From: Aquabacterium sp029268225
Lineage (GTDB): Bacteria > Pseudomonadota > Gammaproteobacteria > Burkholderiales > Burkholderiaceae_C
Length of the DNA stretch: 64,000 nt
Assembly: GCF_037482285.1 (NCBI RefSeq)
Contig: NZ_JBBEYB010000001.1
Location: 434,001-498,000, forward strand
Direction of reading: 5' to 3'
The first letter of the stretch is position 1, and every line of letters starts with the position of its first letter. A program made the position numbers and the translations under genes. The notes under the pieces were generated by a model. That model had not been told where the DNA came from. It worked only from the letters and a program-made list of their open reading frames with translations, and ran no database searches. Shown one piece after another: positions 19,450 through 29,062 of this stretch.

Positions 19450-20670
19450 ATGGCCATCGAGATGATCGACAACTTTGACATGGGCACACAGATCAAGGTG
19501 ATCGGCGTGGGCGGCGGCGGCGGTAACGCTGTCGAGCACATGATCAGCGAGAGCGTGCAGGGCGTGCAGTTCATCTGCGCCAACACCGACTCGCAGGCAC
19601 TCAACCGCTCCAGCGCCGAAGTGCTGCTGCAACTGGGCAATTCGGGCCTGGGCGCTGGCGCCAAGCCTGAAGCCGGCAAGGCCGCGGCCGAAGAGGCCGT
19701 GGACCAGATCCGCAACGCGCTGGACGGCGCCCACATGGTCTTCATCACTGCCGGCATGGGCGGCGGCACCGGCACCGGCGCCGCACCCGTGATCGCCCGT
19801 GTGGCCAAGGAAATGGGCATCCTGACCGTCGGCGTGGTAACCAAGCCTTTCGACTTCGAAGGCAACCGCCGTCTGAAGCAGGCCGATGCCGGTCTGGCCG
19901 AACTCGAGGCCAATGTCGACTCGCTGATCGTCGTCCTCAACGAGAAGCTGCTGGAAGTCATGGGTGACGACGTCACCCAGGAAGAAGCCTTCGGCAAGGC
20001 CAACGACGTGCTCAAGAACGCCGTGGGCGGCATCTCCGACATCATCCACATCCCTGGCTTGGTGAACGTCGACTTCGAAGACGTCAAGACCGTGATGAGC
20101 GAGCCGGGCAAGGCCATGATGGGCACCGCCACCGCGGGTGGTCCGGACCGCGCCACCAAGGCGGCTGAAGCCGCTGTGGCCTGCCCGCTGCTGGAAGGCA
20201 TCGACCTGTCGGGCGCCCGTGGCGTGCTGGTGCTGATCGCCGCCTCGAAGGCCACTTTCAAGCTGAGCGAGTCGCGCAACGCGATGAACACCATTCGTCG
20301 CTACGCCGCTGAAGACGCGCACGTGATTTACGGCACGGCCTACGACGAAAGCCTGGGCGACCAGCTGCGCGTGACCGTGATCGCCACGGGCCTGAGCTCG
20401 GCCAAGCGGGCCGCCGCACCGATGACCGTCGTGCACAGCACCCTGCGCACCGGCACCGACAACATCCCCGTGTTGACCGACCCGGTCGCCCCGCACCCGA
20501 GCGGTCTGGGCATGGGTCGTGCCAGCGTGGGTGGCGATTTCAGCAACCTGAACACCCCGAGCGTGTGGCGCAGTGGCCGCACCCAGGCGGCTGCCAAGGT
20601 GGACGCGCTGGCCAGCAACGGCATGGACGAGATCGAGATCCCCGCCTTCCTGCGTCGTCAGGCCGACTGA
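19450..20670 (+). CDS. ftsZ: Cell division protein FtsZ
   Basis: Tubulin-like GTPase that polymerises into the division ring. The 406-residue product has the GTP-binding signature GGGTGTG (residues 104-110), a glycine-rich N-terminal loop (IGVGGGGGNAVEHM), a variable linker (about 320-390) and the conserved C-terminal peptide DEIEIPAFLRRQ that binds FtsA. A GAGAGG site lies about 6 bases before the ATG. It is the last gene of the cluster; lpxC does not follow. Confidence 0.98.
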   Translation: MAIEMIDNFDMGTQIKVIGVGGGGGNAVEHMISESVQGVQFICANTDSQALNRSSAEVLLQLGNSGLGAGAKPEAGKAAAEEAVDQIRNALDGAHMVFITAGMGGGTGTGAAPVIARVAKEMGILTVGVVTKPFDFEGNRRLKQADAGLAELEANVDSLIVVLNEKLLEVMGDDVTQEEAFGKANDVLKNAVGGISDIIHIPGLVNVDFEDVKTVMSEPGKAMMGTATAGGPDRATKAAEAAVACPLLEGIDLSGARGVLVLIAASKATFKLSESRNAMNTIRRYAAEDAHVIYGTAYDESLGDQLRVTVIATGLSSAKRAAAPMTVVHSTLRTGTDNIPVLTDPVAPHPSGLGMGRASVGGDFSNLNTPSVWRSGRTQAAAKVDALASNGMDEIEIPAFLRRQAD

Positions 20671-20700
20671 TCTCGCGCTCTCTCTCGTTGTTGCCATTTT

Positions 20701-20733
20701 CCCCCTGCGCCTTGCCGGTCGCAGGGGGTTTTT
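20701..20733 (+). terminator. Intrinsic terminator after ftsZ
   Basis: CCCCCTGCG (20701-20709) pairs perfectly with CGCAGGGGG (20720-20728) around a 10-base loop and is followed directly by TTTTT (20729-20733). It lies 30 bases after the ftsZ stop, closing the dcw transcription unit before the convergent acyl-CoA synthetase gene. Confidence 0.92.
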
Positions 20734-20815
20734 GGCCGTTGTTGTTTGAACCTTGTTCCGAATTCGATCTGGGACTGAACCGGGCGATCCAGCGGATGCG
20801 CTGAGATGCCAAGCG

Positions 20816-22657
20816 TCAGTCGAACCGGTGTGTGCCGGCCGACAAGGCCTGCCAGATCTCGCCTGTCATGGGCATGTAACCGCCGGGTGTGAGCACATAC
20901 AAGGCATCGTGGACCACGGTCGGGTCATAGCCTTCTCGCTTGAGCACCACCTTGCTGTACTTGAACGTGGCGGTCACCGCATGGTCGTCGCGCAGCCGCA
21001 GGAACAGCGGCACCGCATAGCGCGGCAGTTGGGTGTACAGCGCACGCGCCAGCGCCATCCCGTCCAGCGGCTGATCTGGTGAGCGCAAGGTCAAGGCCGC
21101 CATGCCCGCCCGCCCGTCGGTGCCCGGCACCGTCACCCCGTACACCACCGCTTCCGCCACCTCCGGCTGATGCGCGAGCACGCCTTCCACCTCGGTGGTC
21201 GCCACATTCTCGCCCTTCCAGCGGAAGGTGTCGCCCAGGCGATCCACGAACTGCATGTGATGCAGACCTTGGTGCCGCACCAGGTCGCCGGTGTTGAACC
21301 AGGCGTCGCCTTTCTTGAAGACGTTGCGCAGCACCTTGGCTTCGGTCGCCTTGGCATCGGTGTAGCCGTCCAGCGGCGCGCGGGTGGTGATCTCGGTGAT
21401 GAGCAGCCCGACCTCACCGCGCTGGACCCGGCTCATGTGCTGCCTGCGGCCGCTGCGCACCGGCTGTTCGGTGTCCAGGTCCATGCGCACGATGGCATAA
21501 GACAGCGGGCACAGCCCCGTGGTGCGCGGCAGGCCCAGGGCGTTGATGAAGGCCAGGTTGCATTCGCTGGCCGTGTAGAACTCGGCGATGTGATCGATGC
21601 CGAAGCGCTGCTGGAAGGCGTCCCAGATTTCTGGTCGCAGGCCATTGCCGATCATGGCGCGCACGCGGTGCGCCCGGTCGTCCGGGCGCGCCGGCTGGTT
21701 GAGCAGGTAGCGGCACAGCTCCCCGATGTAGCAAAACGACGTGGCCTGGTAGCGCCGCACGTCATCCCAGAAGCGCGAGGCGCTGAACTTGGGCACGAGC
21801 ACCAAGCTGGCCCCTGCACCGACCACGGCGCCCCAGGAGACCGTCAGCGCGTTGTTGTGGTACAGCGGCAGGGGGCAGTAGAGCACGTCCTCAGGCCGCA
21901 GGCGCAAGCCCATGATGCCCATGCCGGACATGCAGCGGTGCCAGCGGTAGTGCGACATCACCGAGGCCTTGGGCAGGCCGGTGGTGCCCGAGGTGTAGAT
22001 GTGAAACGCCGGCTGGTGCAGGCGGAGGGTGTCCGTTTCGGGCGGGTTGTGGCTGGGGGCCACGGCCAGGCGCTCCTGCGCCCAGACCAGGTCATCGGGT
22101 GGGGGCGTCTCGCCCTCCCACCACCAGCGTTCGCACAAGGTGGCGCGCTCGGCGGGGGGCAGGCTGTGCAGGGCTTCCGCGCAGGCCTCACCCACCACCA
22201 CCAGAGCCGGGGTGCTCAGGCGCAGACTGTGCGCCAGCACCTCGCCGCGCTGCTGGTTGTTCAGCAGGGTGGCAATGGCGCCCAGCTTGACCGTGCCCAG
22301 CACCCAGGCGAGCACCTCGGCGCGGTTGTCGAACAGCACGCCCACACTGTCACCTTGACGCACACCGGCCGCCTGCAGGGCATGGGCACAGCGGTTGGCC
22401 CAAGCATTGAACTCGGCATAGGTCCAGCGTCGGTCGCCACAGACCACGGCTTGGCGCTCAGGGTGGCGGGCCGCCTGTTGGGCAAAGGTCTGGCCGATGG
22501 AGCCCAGGCGGGTCGGGCGCAGGCGCAGCAGGCCGACCAGGCCCTTGAGCAGCAGGCGCAGGTCGGTGCGGACGGTGCGCCAGGCCGCCGGAATCCAGTC
22601 GGTGAGTCGGACGAGTTGGGGCGCGGCGGTCGCGCGGTCGGAAGCGGGCGTGGTCAT
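20816..22657 (-). CDS. Long-chain acyl-CoA synthetase, FATP/very-long-chain type
   Basis: Activates fatty acids to acyl-CoA through an acyl-AMP intermediate. The 613-residue protein carries the AMP-binding motif YTSGTTGLPK (residues 221-230), CPLPLYHNN, a FYTASECN segment and the C-terminal GDTFRWKGENVATTEVE block. The FRWKGENV pattern is typical of the FATP-like branch rather than classical FadD. It converges on ftsZ across the terminator and appears to be a single-gene unit. It may work with alkB or the lipase in this window, but that is inference. Confidence 0.9.
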   Translation of the reverse strand: MTTPASDRATAAPQLVRLTDWIPAAWRTVRTDLRLLLKGLVGLLRLRPTRLGSIGQTFAQQAARHPERQAVVCGDRRWTYAEFNAWANRCAHALQAAGVRQGDSVGVLFDNRAEVLAWVLGTVKLGAIATLLNNQQRGEVLAHSLRLSTPALVVVGEACAEALHSLPPAERATLCERWWWEGETPPPDDLVWAQERLAVAPSHNPPETDTLRLHQPAFHIYTSGTTGLPKASVMSHYRWHRCMSGMGIMGLRLRPEDVLYCPLPLYHNNALTVSWGAVVGAGASLVLVPKFSASRFWDDVRRYQATSFCYIGELCRYLLNQPARPDDRAHRVRAMIGNGLRPEIWDAFQQRFGIDHIAEFYTASECNLAFINALGLPRTTGLCPLSYAIVRMDLDTEQPVRSGRRQHMSRVQRGEVGLLITEITTRAPLDGYTDAKATEAKVLRNVFKKGDAWFNTGDLVRHQGLHHMQFVDRLGDTFRWKGENVATTEVEGVLAHQPEVAEAVVYGVTVPGTDGRAGMAALTLRSPDQPLDGMALARALYTQLPRYAVPLFLRLRDDHAVTATFKYSKVVLKREGYDPTVVHDALYVLTPGGYMPMTGEIWQALSAGTHRFD

Positions 22658-22788
22658 CAGACCAGTCTAGGCGGGCCCCCGGCCTGTCGCCGGGCCGCTG
22701 GGTTCCGATCCCCGCGGGCGGGGATGAAAGGGCGACAGTTGGCTTTCGTCGGGGGCGCACGCGTGCCGGCGTCGATGCCAGCGTTCGC

Positions 22789-24048
22789 TCACACGCCCGG
22801 TGGCGCGCTGTGGTCTGGCTGCGCCGTGTCCAACCCGGCACTCAGGGCTGCTTCCCGGGCCTCGTCAATGGCCTGTCCGATGGCAGGTCCTTTCAGGCCT
22901 CGGGCCAGGGCCTCGGCCGAGACGCGGGCGGTGTCCACGGCTTGCCCCAGGGCCAGGGCTCGGTGCAGCCGTTCACCCTGCGGATAAGGGTGGTCGGCAT
23001 AGCCCAGTCGACCGCGGGCATCGCACTCGCAGGCCAGCAGCACCTCGATGAAGCGCTGTGGCTTGCGCCAGGCGTCGCAGCGTCCCAGCAGGCGCAACAC
23101 CGCGGCGGCGCCAAAGTTCCCGCTGCCGTGGATGTTGCCGTGTTCGCGCGCCACCACCTCGGCCAGCTCGCAGCAGTCGTTGGGCACGCGCAGCCGTTCA
23201 TTGACGTCGCGCAGCAGTTGGACGCTGCGACCTTCGTGGCCCAGGTGACGCGGCAGGATGTCAGGCGGGGTGGTGCCTTTGCCCAGATCGTGACCCAGGC
23301 AGGCGTAACGCACGCTCAAGGGGGCTTGCAGCCTCGCCGCCATGTCCAGCACCATCATCACGTGCACGCCCGTGTCGATCTCCGGGTGGTAATCGGCACG
23401 CTGGGGCACGCCCCACAGGCGGTCCAGTTCGGGCAGCAAGCGGGCCAGCGCACCGCAATCGCGCAGCACCTCGAACATGCGAGAGGGGCGCTCCTCCATC
23501 AGGCCGCGGGCCAACTCCTGCCACACGCGCTCGGCCACCAGATGGTCCACCTCGCCGTCAGCCACCATCTGGCGCATCAGCGCCATCGTTTCGTCGGCCA
23601 CGGTGAAATCGGCGAAGCGGGCGGCAAAACGCGCCAGGCGCAGGATGCGCACCGGATCCTCGGCGAACGCGGGCGACACATGGCGCAGCACGCGCGCGGT
23701 CAGGTCACGCTGACCACCGTGCGGGTCGGTGACACGGCCATCGGCGTCTTGCGCCATCGCGTTGATGGTCAGGTCGCGGCGGACGAGGTCGTCTTCGAGC
23801 GTGACGTCGGGCGAGGCATAGACCTGGAAGCCGTGGTAGCCGTGGCCATGCTTGCGCTCGGTGCGCGCCAGGGCGTATTCCTCGTGGGTGTCGGGGTGCA
23901 GAAAGACGGGGAAGTCCTTGCCCACCGGCCGATAGCCGGCTGCGGTCATGGCCTCGGGCGTGCTGCCCACCACCACCCAGTCACGGTCGCCCCCAGGGCG
24001 GCCCAGCAAGCGGTCGCGCACGGCGCCGCCAACGAGATAGATCTGCAT
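22789..24048 (-). CDS. cca: Multifunctional CCA-adding tRNA nucleotidyltransferase with HD domain
   Basis: Adds or repairs the 3' CCA end of tRNA. The 419-residue product has the nucleotidyltransferase head IYLVGGAVRDRLLG, GDRDWVVVG with the metal-binding carboxylates, an RRDLTINAMA block, and a C-terminal HD phosphohydrolase domain (CLGHDLGKG). Gammaproteobacterial and betaproteobacterial enzymes of this type also have phosphodiesterase and phosphatase activity. I chose ATG 24048; an in-frame codon at 24075 adds nine residues before the conserved start. It lies about 105 bases downstream of rsmA on the same strand. Confidence 0.95.
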   Translation of the reverse strand: MQIYLVGGAVRDRLLGRPGGDRDWVVVGSTPEAMTAAGYRPVGKDFPVFLHPDTHEEYALARTERKHGHGYHGFQVYASPDVTLEDDLVRRDLTINAMAQDADGRVTDPHGGQRDLTARVLRHVSPAFAEDPVRILRLARFAARFADFTVADETMALMRQMVADGEVDHLVAERVWQELARGLMEERPSRMFEVLRDCGALARLLPELDRLWGVPQRADYHPEIDTGVHVMMVLDMAARLQAPLSVRYACLGHDLGKGTTPPDILPRHLGHEGRSVQLLRDVNERLRVPNDCCELAEVVAREHGNIHGSGNFGAAAVLRLLGRCDAWRKPQRFIEVLLACECDARGRLGYADHPYPQGERLHRALALGQAVDTARVSAEALARGLKGPAIGQAIDEAREAALSAGLDTAQPDHSAPPGV

Positions 24049-24153
24049 GGGTGGCAGTGTAGCGAGGCCGCGCACCCGAGGCGGGATGGCCTGATCAGAG
24101 ACCTTGCACGAGGCTGGTGCGTTCAGCCTGGCACGGTTGATGCTGCAACGTGC

Positions 24154-24996
24154 TCAGGCCTCGGCGCTTTTCGCTTTCTTCAACGCCGCCAGGGCGAGGT
24201 AGTCGGTCACCGGCACCTCCTCTGCGCGACGTTGCAGATCGAAATCGGTCTCGATGCCGTGCTCGCTGATCCACGCGCCCAGCGTGTGGCGCAGGATCTT
24301 GCGGCGCTGCGAGAAGGCCACGGCCACCATCTTGGTGAATTCGGGCAGGTCCACCTCGGGTGGGTTCGCCAGCGGGATCATGCGCACCACGGCCGAGTCC
24401 ACCTTGGGCGGCGGGTCGAACGACCCGGGCGGCACGTCGACCACGCACTCCATCTGGTAACGCCACTGCAGCATCACGCTCAGGCGGCTGTAGTCCTTGT
24501 TCCCGGGCGTGGCCACCATGCGGTCGACCACTTCCTTTTGCAGCATGAAGTGCTGGTCCACGACCTGATCGGCCCAGGGCAGCAGGTGAAACAGGATGGG
24601 GCTGGAGATGTTGTAGGGCAGGTTGCCGATCAGGCGCAGCTTCTGGCCGGCGGCCTGGGCCAGGGCGCCGAAATCCACCTTCAGCACATCGGATTCGATG
24701 ACGTTCAGCTCGGGGCGCTTGCGCAGGCGCGCGGCCAGGTCGCGGTCAAGCTCGACCACGGTGAGCTGGCCGCTGCGTTCGACCACGGGGTTGGTCAGGG
24801 CGCCCAGGCCGGGACCGATTTCGACCAGGGCCTGGCCGGGTTGCGGCGCGATGGCGCGCACGATCTCGTCGATCACGCCATGGTCGACGAGGAAGTTCTG
24901 GCCAAAGCGCTTGCGGGCGATGTGACCGCCCCCACCCTGCACAGCACGTTGGCCGCCGCCCGGACGGGCGGACTTGGAGCGGGTGTCAGGGCGCAT
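24154..24996 (-). CDS. rsmA: 16S rRNA dimethyladenosine transferase RsmA (KsgA)
   Basis: Dimethylates A1518 and A1519 of 16S rRNA late in 30S assembly. The 280-residue product has ARKRFGQNFLVD, the SAM-binding EIGPGLGALT and the catalytic NLPYNISSPILF motif. ATG 24996 is preceded by GGTGGAA about 8 bases upstream; an in-frame GTG at 25023 would extend it further into surA. The start overlaps the end of surA by 11 bases, so the two are translationally coupled. The usual pdxA between surA and rsmA is absent. Confidence 0.96.
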   Translation of the reverse strand: MRPDTRSKSARPGGGQRAVQGGGGHIARKRFGQNFLVDHGVIDEIVRAIAPQPGQALVEIGPGLGALTNPVVERSGQLTVVELDRDLAARLRKRPELNVIESDVLKVDFGALAQAAGQKLRLIGNLPYNISSPILFHLLPWADQVVDQHFMLQKEVVDRMVATPGNKDYSRLSVMLQWRYQMECVVDVPPGSFDPPPKVDSAVVRMIPLANPPEVDLPEFTKMVAVAFSQRRKILRHTLGAWISEHGIETDFDLQRRAEEVPVTDYLALAALKKAKSAEA

Positions 24997-26386
24997 CGCG
25001 CATTTCCACCCAGGCGGCCGCACGCAACTCGCGGGCCCAGTCTTCGTAGGCCGACTCGAAACGGCGTTCGCGCAGCACCGAGCGGGCGGCTTCGCGCTTT
25101 TGTTCTTCGGTCAGCTTGACCTCGCGGCGCTCGATCAGCTGAATCAGGTGCACCCCGAAGCGGCTGACCACGGGTTGTGAGATCTCACCGGCCTGCAGCG
25201 AGGTGAGGGCGCGCTCGAACTCGGGCACGAACTGGCCAGGCGAGGCCCAACCCAGTTCGCCCCCATTGGGTGCGCTGCCGTCTTGCGAGTACTGGCGTGC
25301 CATCTGCGCAAAGCTGGCACTGCCTCCGACGATGTCCTTGCGGATGGCGGCCAGGCGGGCCACCTGTTCTTGCGTGGACTCCTTGGGATTGGCGCGCAAC
25401 AGGATGTGGCGGCTGCGCTGTTGCGTGTAGCTGGCCTCGGCGCTGTTCTCACGCTCGATCAGCTTGATGATGTGAAAGCCCGCGTTGGAGCGCACCACCG
25501 GGGCCACTTCCCCCACCTTCAGATTGCGCACAGCTGCCACGAAGATGTCCGGCAGTCGGCTGACCGGCATCATGCCGAAAGCGCCACCTTGCTCCTTGGT
25601 GTAGGTGTCGGCCGAGTGCGTGCGCACCAACTGGTTGAAGTTGGCGCCACTGCGGGCTTGCTCCTGAACCTGACGGGCCTTGGCCTGCTGCGCTTCAATC
25701 TGAGCGGGCGTGGCCTGCTCGGGTACCGGGATCAGGATATGGGCCAGATTGAGGCCCGTTTCTGCCTGCGCAGCCGGGTCGGTGGCCAGGAAGGCGTCAA
25801 TGTCGCTGTCGCTGATCTGGATGCGTGCGTTGACCTCGCGGTCGCGCAGGCGTTGCAGCAGGATCTGTTCACGCAGGCTGGCGCGGTAGCGGGCGTAGTC
25901 CAGACCGTCGGCTTCCATGCGGCGCTGCATTTCGCGCAGGGTCAACTTGTTCTGCGCTGCGATGTTCTCGATGGCCGCGTCCACCTCCGCATCGGCCACG
26001 CTCAGGCCCACGTTGCGAGCGTGCGAGACCTGCACCTTTTCATCGATGAGGGCATCGAGCACCTGGCGGCGCAGCTCGTCGGGAGGCGGCAGGCGGCTGC
26101 CGGCCGGGGCGGTTTCCTGGATGCGGGCCACGCGCTTGTCGACGTCGACGTGGGTGATGGGCTCCTGATCCACCACCGCCACGATGTAGTCGGCCGTGGA
26201 AGGCTTGCCGGCCAGCAGCAGGTCGGTGCTCAACTGGCGGGCACCCGGGATGCGAGGCGCCACCGAGGGAGCGTCCGGGTTGCGCAGTTGGGCCTGGACC
26301 GGGGTCAGGCTGCCAAGCAGCAGGCTGCTCACGCACAGACCCAGAACCAGGGGGCGCAGACGGGGCTTACGGGAAGGATGTGTCAT
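24986..26386 (-). CDS. surA: Periplasmic peptidyl-prolyl isomerase/chaperone SurA
   Basis: SurA escorts unfolded outer-membrane proteins, including LptD, to the Bam complex. The 466-residue product has a Sec signal peptide (about residues 1-33, ending PVQA), an N-terminal chaperone module and two parvulin domains recognisable at NLAHILIPVP and RSRHILLRANP. The start is ATG 26386; in-frame codons further upstream lie inside lptD. It overlaps the end of lptD by 20 bases, matching the conserved lptD-surA gene pair. Confidence 0.96.
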   Translation of the reverse strand: MTHPSRKPRLRPLVLGLCVSSLLLGSLTPVQAQLRNPDAPSVAPRIPGARQLSTDLLLAGKPSTADYIVAVVDQEPITHVDVDKRVARIQETAPAGSRLPPPDELRRQVLDALIDEKVQVSHARNVGLSVADAEVDAAIENIAAQNKLTLREMQRRMEADGLDYARYRASLREQILLQRLRDREVNARIQISDSDIDAFLATDPAAQAETGLNLAHILIPVPEQATPAQIEAQQAKARQVQEQARSGANFNQLVRTHSADTYTKEQGGAFGMMPVSRLPDIFVAAVRNLKVGEVAPVVRSNAGFHIIKLIERENSAEASYTQQRSRHILLRANPKESTQEQVARLAAIRKDIVGGSASFAQMARQYSQDGSAPNGGELGWASPGQFVPEFERALTSLQAGEISQPVVSRFGVHLIQLIERREVKLTEEQKREAARSVLRERRFESAYEDWARELRAAAWVEMRDAP

Positions 26387-28946
26387 CGTCGAGGAAAATC
26401 TGGGGGGCAAGGGCCGGTGGCTGCTGCGCATCGTCGCGCAACAGGCGGTAGCCTGGGATATTGTCCTGCAATGTGCGCAGCGGGTTGGAGCCCAGTGCCA
26501 GGCGGGACAGGCCGATCAACTCCAGCTGGAACATCAGGCGGGTGGTGGCCTCGCTCTGGCCGATGGCCACGCGCTCCATCACGAAGCGGCCAATCCAGCA
26601 GCCAGCGTCGTATTCGATGCCGGCAAGGGTGTTGGTGAAGCGCTTGTCGCGCTTGTCGTACACCACGCGGCCCACGGTGTACCAGGCGCCGCCGCACTGG
26701 CCGCCGCCGCTGAGCAACTGGCCAGGCTTGGGCACATCGGTGGAGCTGGCCTGAGCCATGACATCCTGAAGCGGGGGCTTGCGGCCTCCGAGCGGCCATT
26801 GCCAGCCCACTTCGATTTGCTCGCTCTTGTCACGGTTGTAGCGGTAGGTGGCCCCGATGGTGCGCCAGGCGCCCGGCGAGTAGCGCACGCCCAGCGTGGC
26901 CTGTTGCATGGCCTGGTTGTCTGCGCCCAGTTGGGTGGTGCCGTCCAGGTACCAGTTCGGGATCACCGAGGTCGAGCCCAACAGCAGGGTGTCGGAGAGG
27001 CCGGCCTTGACGGGCTCGCTGTCGTAGGGGTTCAGGCGCTGGTCCGACAAGAGGTACTTCTGCACGATGCCCAGGCGCAGTGTCTCTGCCCCACGCTCGT
27101 CGAGCAGGCGTGAGGTCGCCCCCATGGTGATCTCGTTGGCGTCGGAAATGCGGTCCACGCCGGTGAAGGCGTTGTCGTTGTAGATGGCGTACTGGTTGAA
27201 GTCGCGCGGGGCGCTGTCAAACAGTGGCAGCATGCTCTGGTCGCGATAGGGCGTGCGCACATAGCGCACACGTGGTTCCAGGGTTTGCGTGAGCTGGCGC
27301 CCGAACAACTCGACCGGGCGCTCCAGCTCGGTGCGAGCGTCGACGCTGAAGGTGGGGATCGTGCGAGTGATGCTGCGTGGTGAGCCGCCTGCAGGCTGAT
27401 CCAGATCGTAGCTGGTGCTGTGCAGGGCCAGGCGGGGCGTGAGCGTCAGGGGGCCCATGTCGAAGGATTGCTCCACCTGCCCGACCGCATGCAGGCGGTT
27501 GCCCGACACTTTGTTCTCGTCAGGGTGGGTGAAACGGTTGAATTCGCCTTGCAGCTGCCAGCTGAAGCCCTGATCCACGCCACTGCGGCTGCGGATACCC
27601 ACCTGAGGGGTGCGCCGGTAGGGCGCCTCAATGGCGCTGAGTGTCGGGTCGGAGTCGGGGTCCAGGTCCTGGAGGGTCTGCCAGCTCTGCACGCCGGCAT
27701 ACAGCGTGGTCTGGCTGTCGCCCAATCCCCAGTTGCGCTGGTTGAGCACCCGTTCGACGGTCAGGTGGCTGTCGTACAGGCGTGGGGTTTTGGCCGGCAG
27801 GGTGTGCGCGAAGTCACGCCAGTAATCATCGTCAGAGACGCGCAGCAACTGGATGTCGTAAATGGTCTGCGAGGGGGACTCCCCCATGCGCAGGCTGCCC
27901 TGGTGCTTGAAGTCAACCATACCGCGAGAGCGGCCCGCCACGCGGTCGTCCGGCAGCCCGAACAGATTGAGCGTGCCCCGGTCACGCGGGTTCAGGTAGC
28001 GGTACTCCAAGTCCAGCCCCAGCCCCCGGCGCGTGGACACCAGCGGCGCGATGGTGGCGTCTTGATCGGGGGCGATGTTCCAGTAGTAGGGCAGCGACAG
28101 TTCGAAACCGCTCTTGCTGTCGAAGTAAAAGCTCGGGGGCAAGAGCCCAGACTTGCGGGCGTCGCTCAGCGGGAAGCTCAGGTAGGGGGTGGCCAGGATG
28201 GGCACCCCCTTGAACCAGATCACCGCGTTGCGGGCGGTGCCCTCGTTGGCCTCCATGTCCATGTAAACGCTGCTGGTCTGGAGCGACCAGTCGGGTTCTC
28301 CCGGCTGGCCTTCGGCGGTGTTGGCCGGTGTGCAGCTGCTGTAGGTGGTGCGGGTGGCGCGCAGACGCTTTTCGCCCAGGAACTCGACCAGCTCGGCACT
28401 GCCACCCGCCTGGGGGCGGGCGAACCAGAAGCGCGGACTCACGAATTCGCCTTCCAGACGGTCCAGCTGCAGCGACAGTTCGGGGCCGATGAAAATGTTG
28501 CCCTGACGCACCACGCGCACCTTGCCCACGGCTCGGGCGGTGTTGTCACTCTGGGTGTGGGTCAGTTCGTCGGCCTGCAGGGACAGGTCCCCCTGTCGCA
28601 GGCGCACCTTGCCGGTGGCGCGGGTGCGCTCGCCAGCCTGGCCTTCCAGGTGGTCGGCCTCGAAGTACATCGGCTGCTTGCCCTGTTTGCCTCCGGTGAC
28701 GATGCTGGGCAGCGAGAACGTCAGGCCGCTGGGGGCGCCACCGGTCGGTGCCGACGCAGCCTCTGTGGCCGCTGCAGCCTGTGCCAGCAGGTTGGGGGGC
28801 GTGGCGTCGACTCCCTGTGCGTGGGCCGGGGCCAGCAGGGCAAGGTGCACCAGAGCCAGTCCGGCCGCCACAGCGGTCGGGGTCCAGCGGGAGGGCAGGG
28901 CGCGGAGGCGCCGAGGGGGGCAGGCCAGGGAAGGGTTCACGGTCAC
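26367..28946 (-). CDS. lptD: LPS-assembly protein LptD
   Basis: Outer-membrane beta-barrel that inserts LPS with LptE. The 859-residue product has a signal peptide (about residues 1-44, ending AHAQ), an N-terminal periplasmic OstA/LptA-like jellyroll (YFEADHLEGQAGERTRATG and on) and a long C-terminal barrel ending LQLELIGLSRLALGSNP. No ATG fits; the GTG at 28946 gives a plausible signal peptide, and a second GTG lies two codons in. It is divergent from the kinase gene at 29063 with about 116 bases between. Confidence 0.95.
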   Translation of the reverse strand: MTVNPSLACPPRRLRALPSRWTPTAVAAGLALVHLALLAPAHAQGVDATPPNLLAQAAAATEAASAPTGGAPSGLTFSLPSIVTGGKQGKQPMYFEADHLEGQAGERTRATGKVRLRQGDLSLQADELTHTQSDNTARAVGKVRVVRQGNIFIGPELSLQLDRLEGEFVSPRFWFARPQAGGSAELVEFLGEKRLRATRTTYSSCTPANTAEGQPGEPDWSLQTSSVYMDMEANEGTARNAVIWFKGVPILATPYLSFPLSDARKSGLLPPSFYFDSKSGFELSLPYYWNIAPDQDATIAPLVSTRRGLGLDLEYRYLNPRDRGTLNLFGLPDDRVAGRSRGMVDFKHQGSLRMGESPSQTIYDIQLLRVSDDDYWRDFAHTLPAKTPRLYDSHLTVERVLNQRNWGLGDSQTTLYAGVQSWQTLQDLDPDSDPTLSAIEAPYRRTPQVGIRSRSGVDQGFSWQLQGEFNRFTHPDENKVSGNRLHAVGQVEQSFDMGPLTLTPRLALHSTSYDLDQPAGGSPRSITRTIPTFSVDARTELERPVELFGRQLTQTLEPRVRYVRTPYRDQSMLPLFDSAPRDFNQYAIYNDNAFTGVDRISDANEITMGATSRLLDERGAETLRLGIVQKYLLSDQRLNPYDSEPVKAGLSDTLLLGSTSVIPNWYLDGTTQLGADNQAMQQATLGVRYSPGAWRTIGATYRYNRDKSEQIEVGWQWPLGGRKPPLQDVMAQASSTDVPKPGQLLSGGGQCGGAWYTVGRVVYDKRDKRFTNTLAGIEYDAGCWIGRFVMERVAIGQSEATTRLMFQLELIGLSRLALGSNPLRTLQDNIPGYRLLRDDAQQPPALAPQIFLDDDTSFP

Positions 28947-29062
28947 GATGGCGCGTCGCTAAAAGGGCGGCGGCGGGGCCTGCGCGGTCGCGTGCTGGCC
29001 TTGCCTAAAATCGGTGCATTATTTCATGTCCCTTTGTTTTCTGACCGTTCTCTGAGTCCTCC

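Noticed and set aside
22810..25119. Open frame of 769 codons antisense to cca, rsmA and surA
   Set aside because: It crosses three well-supported genes on the other strand and has low-complexity His/Gln/Ala composition with no domain.
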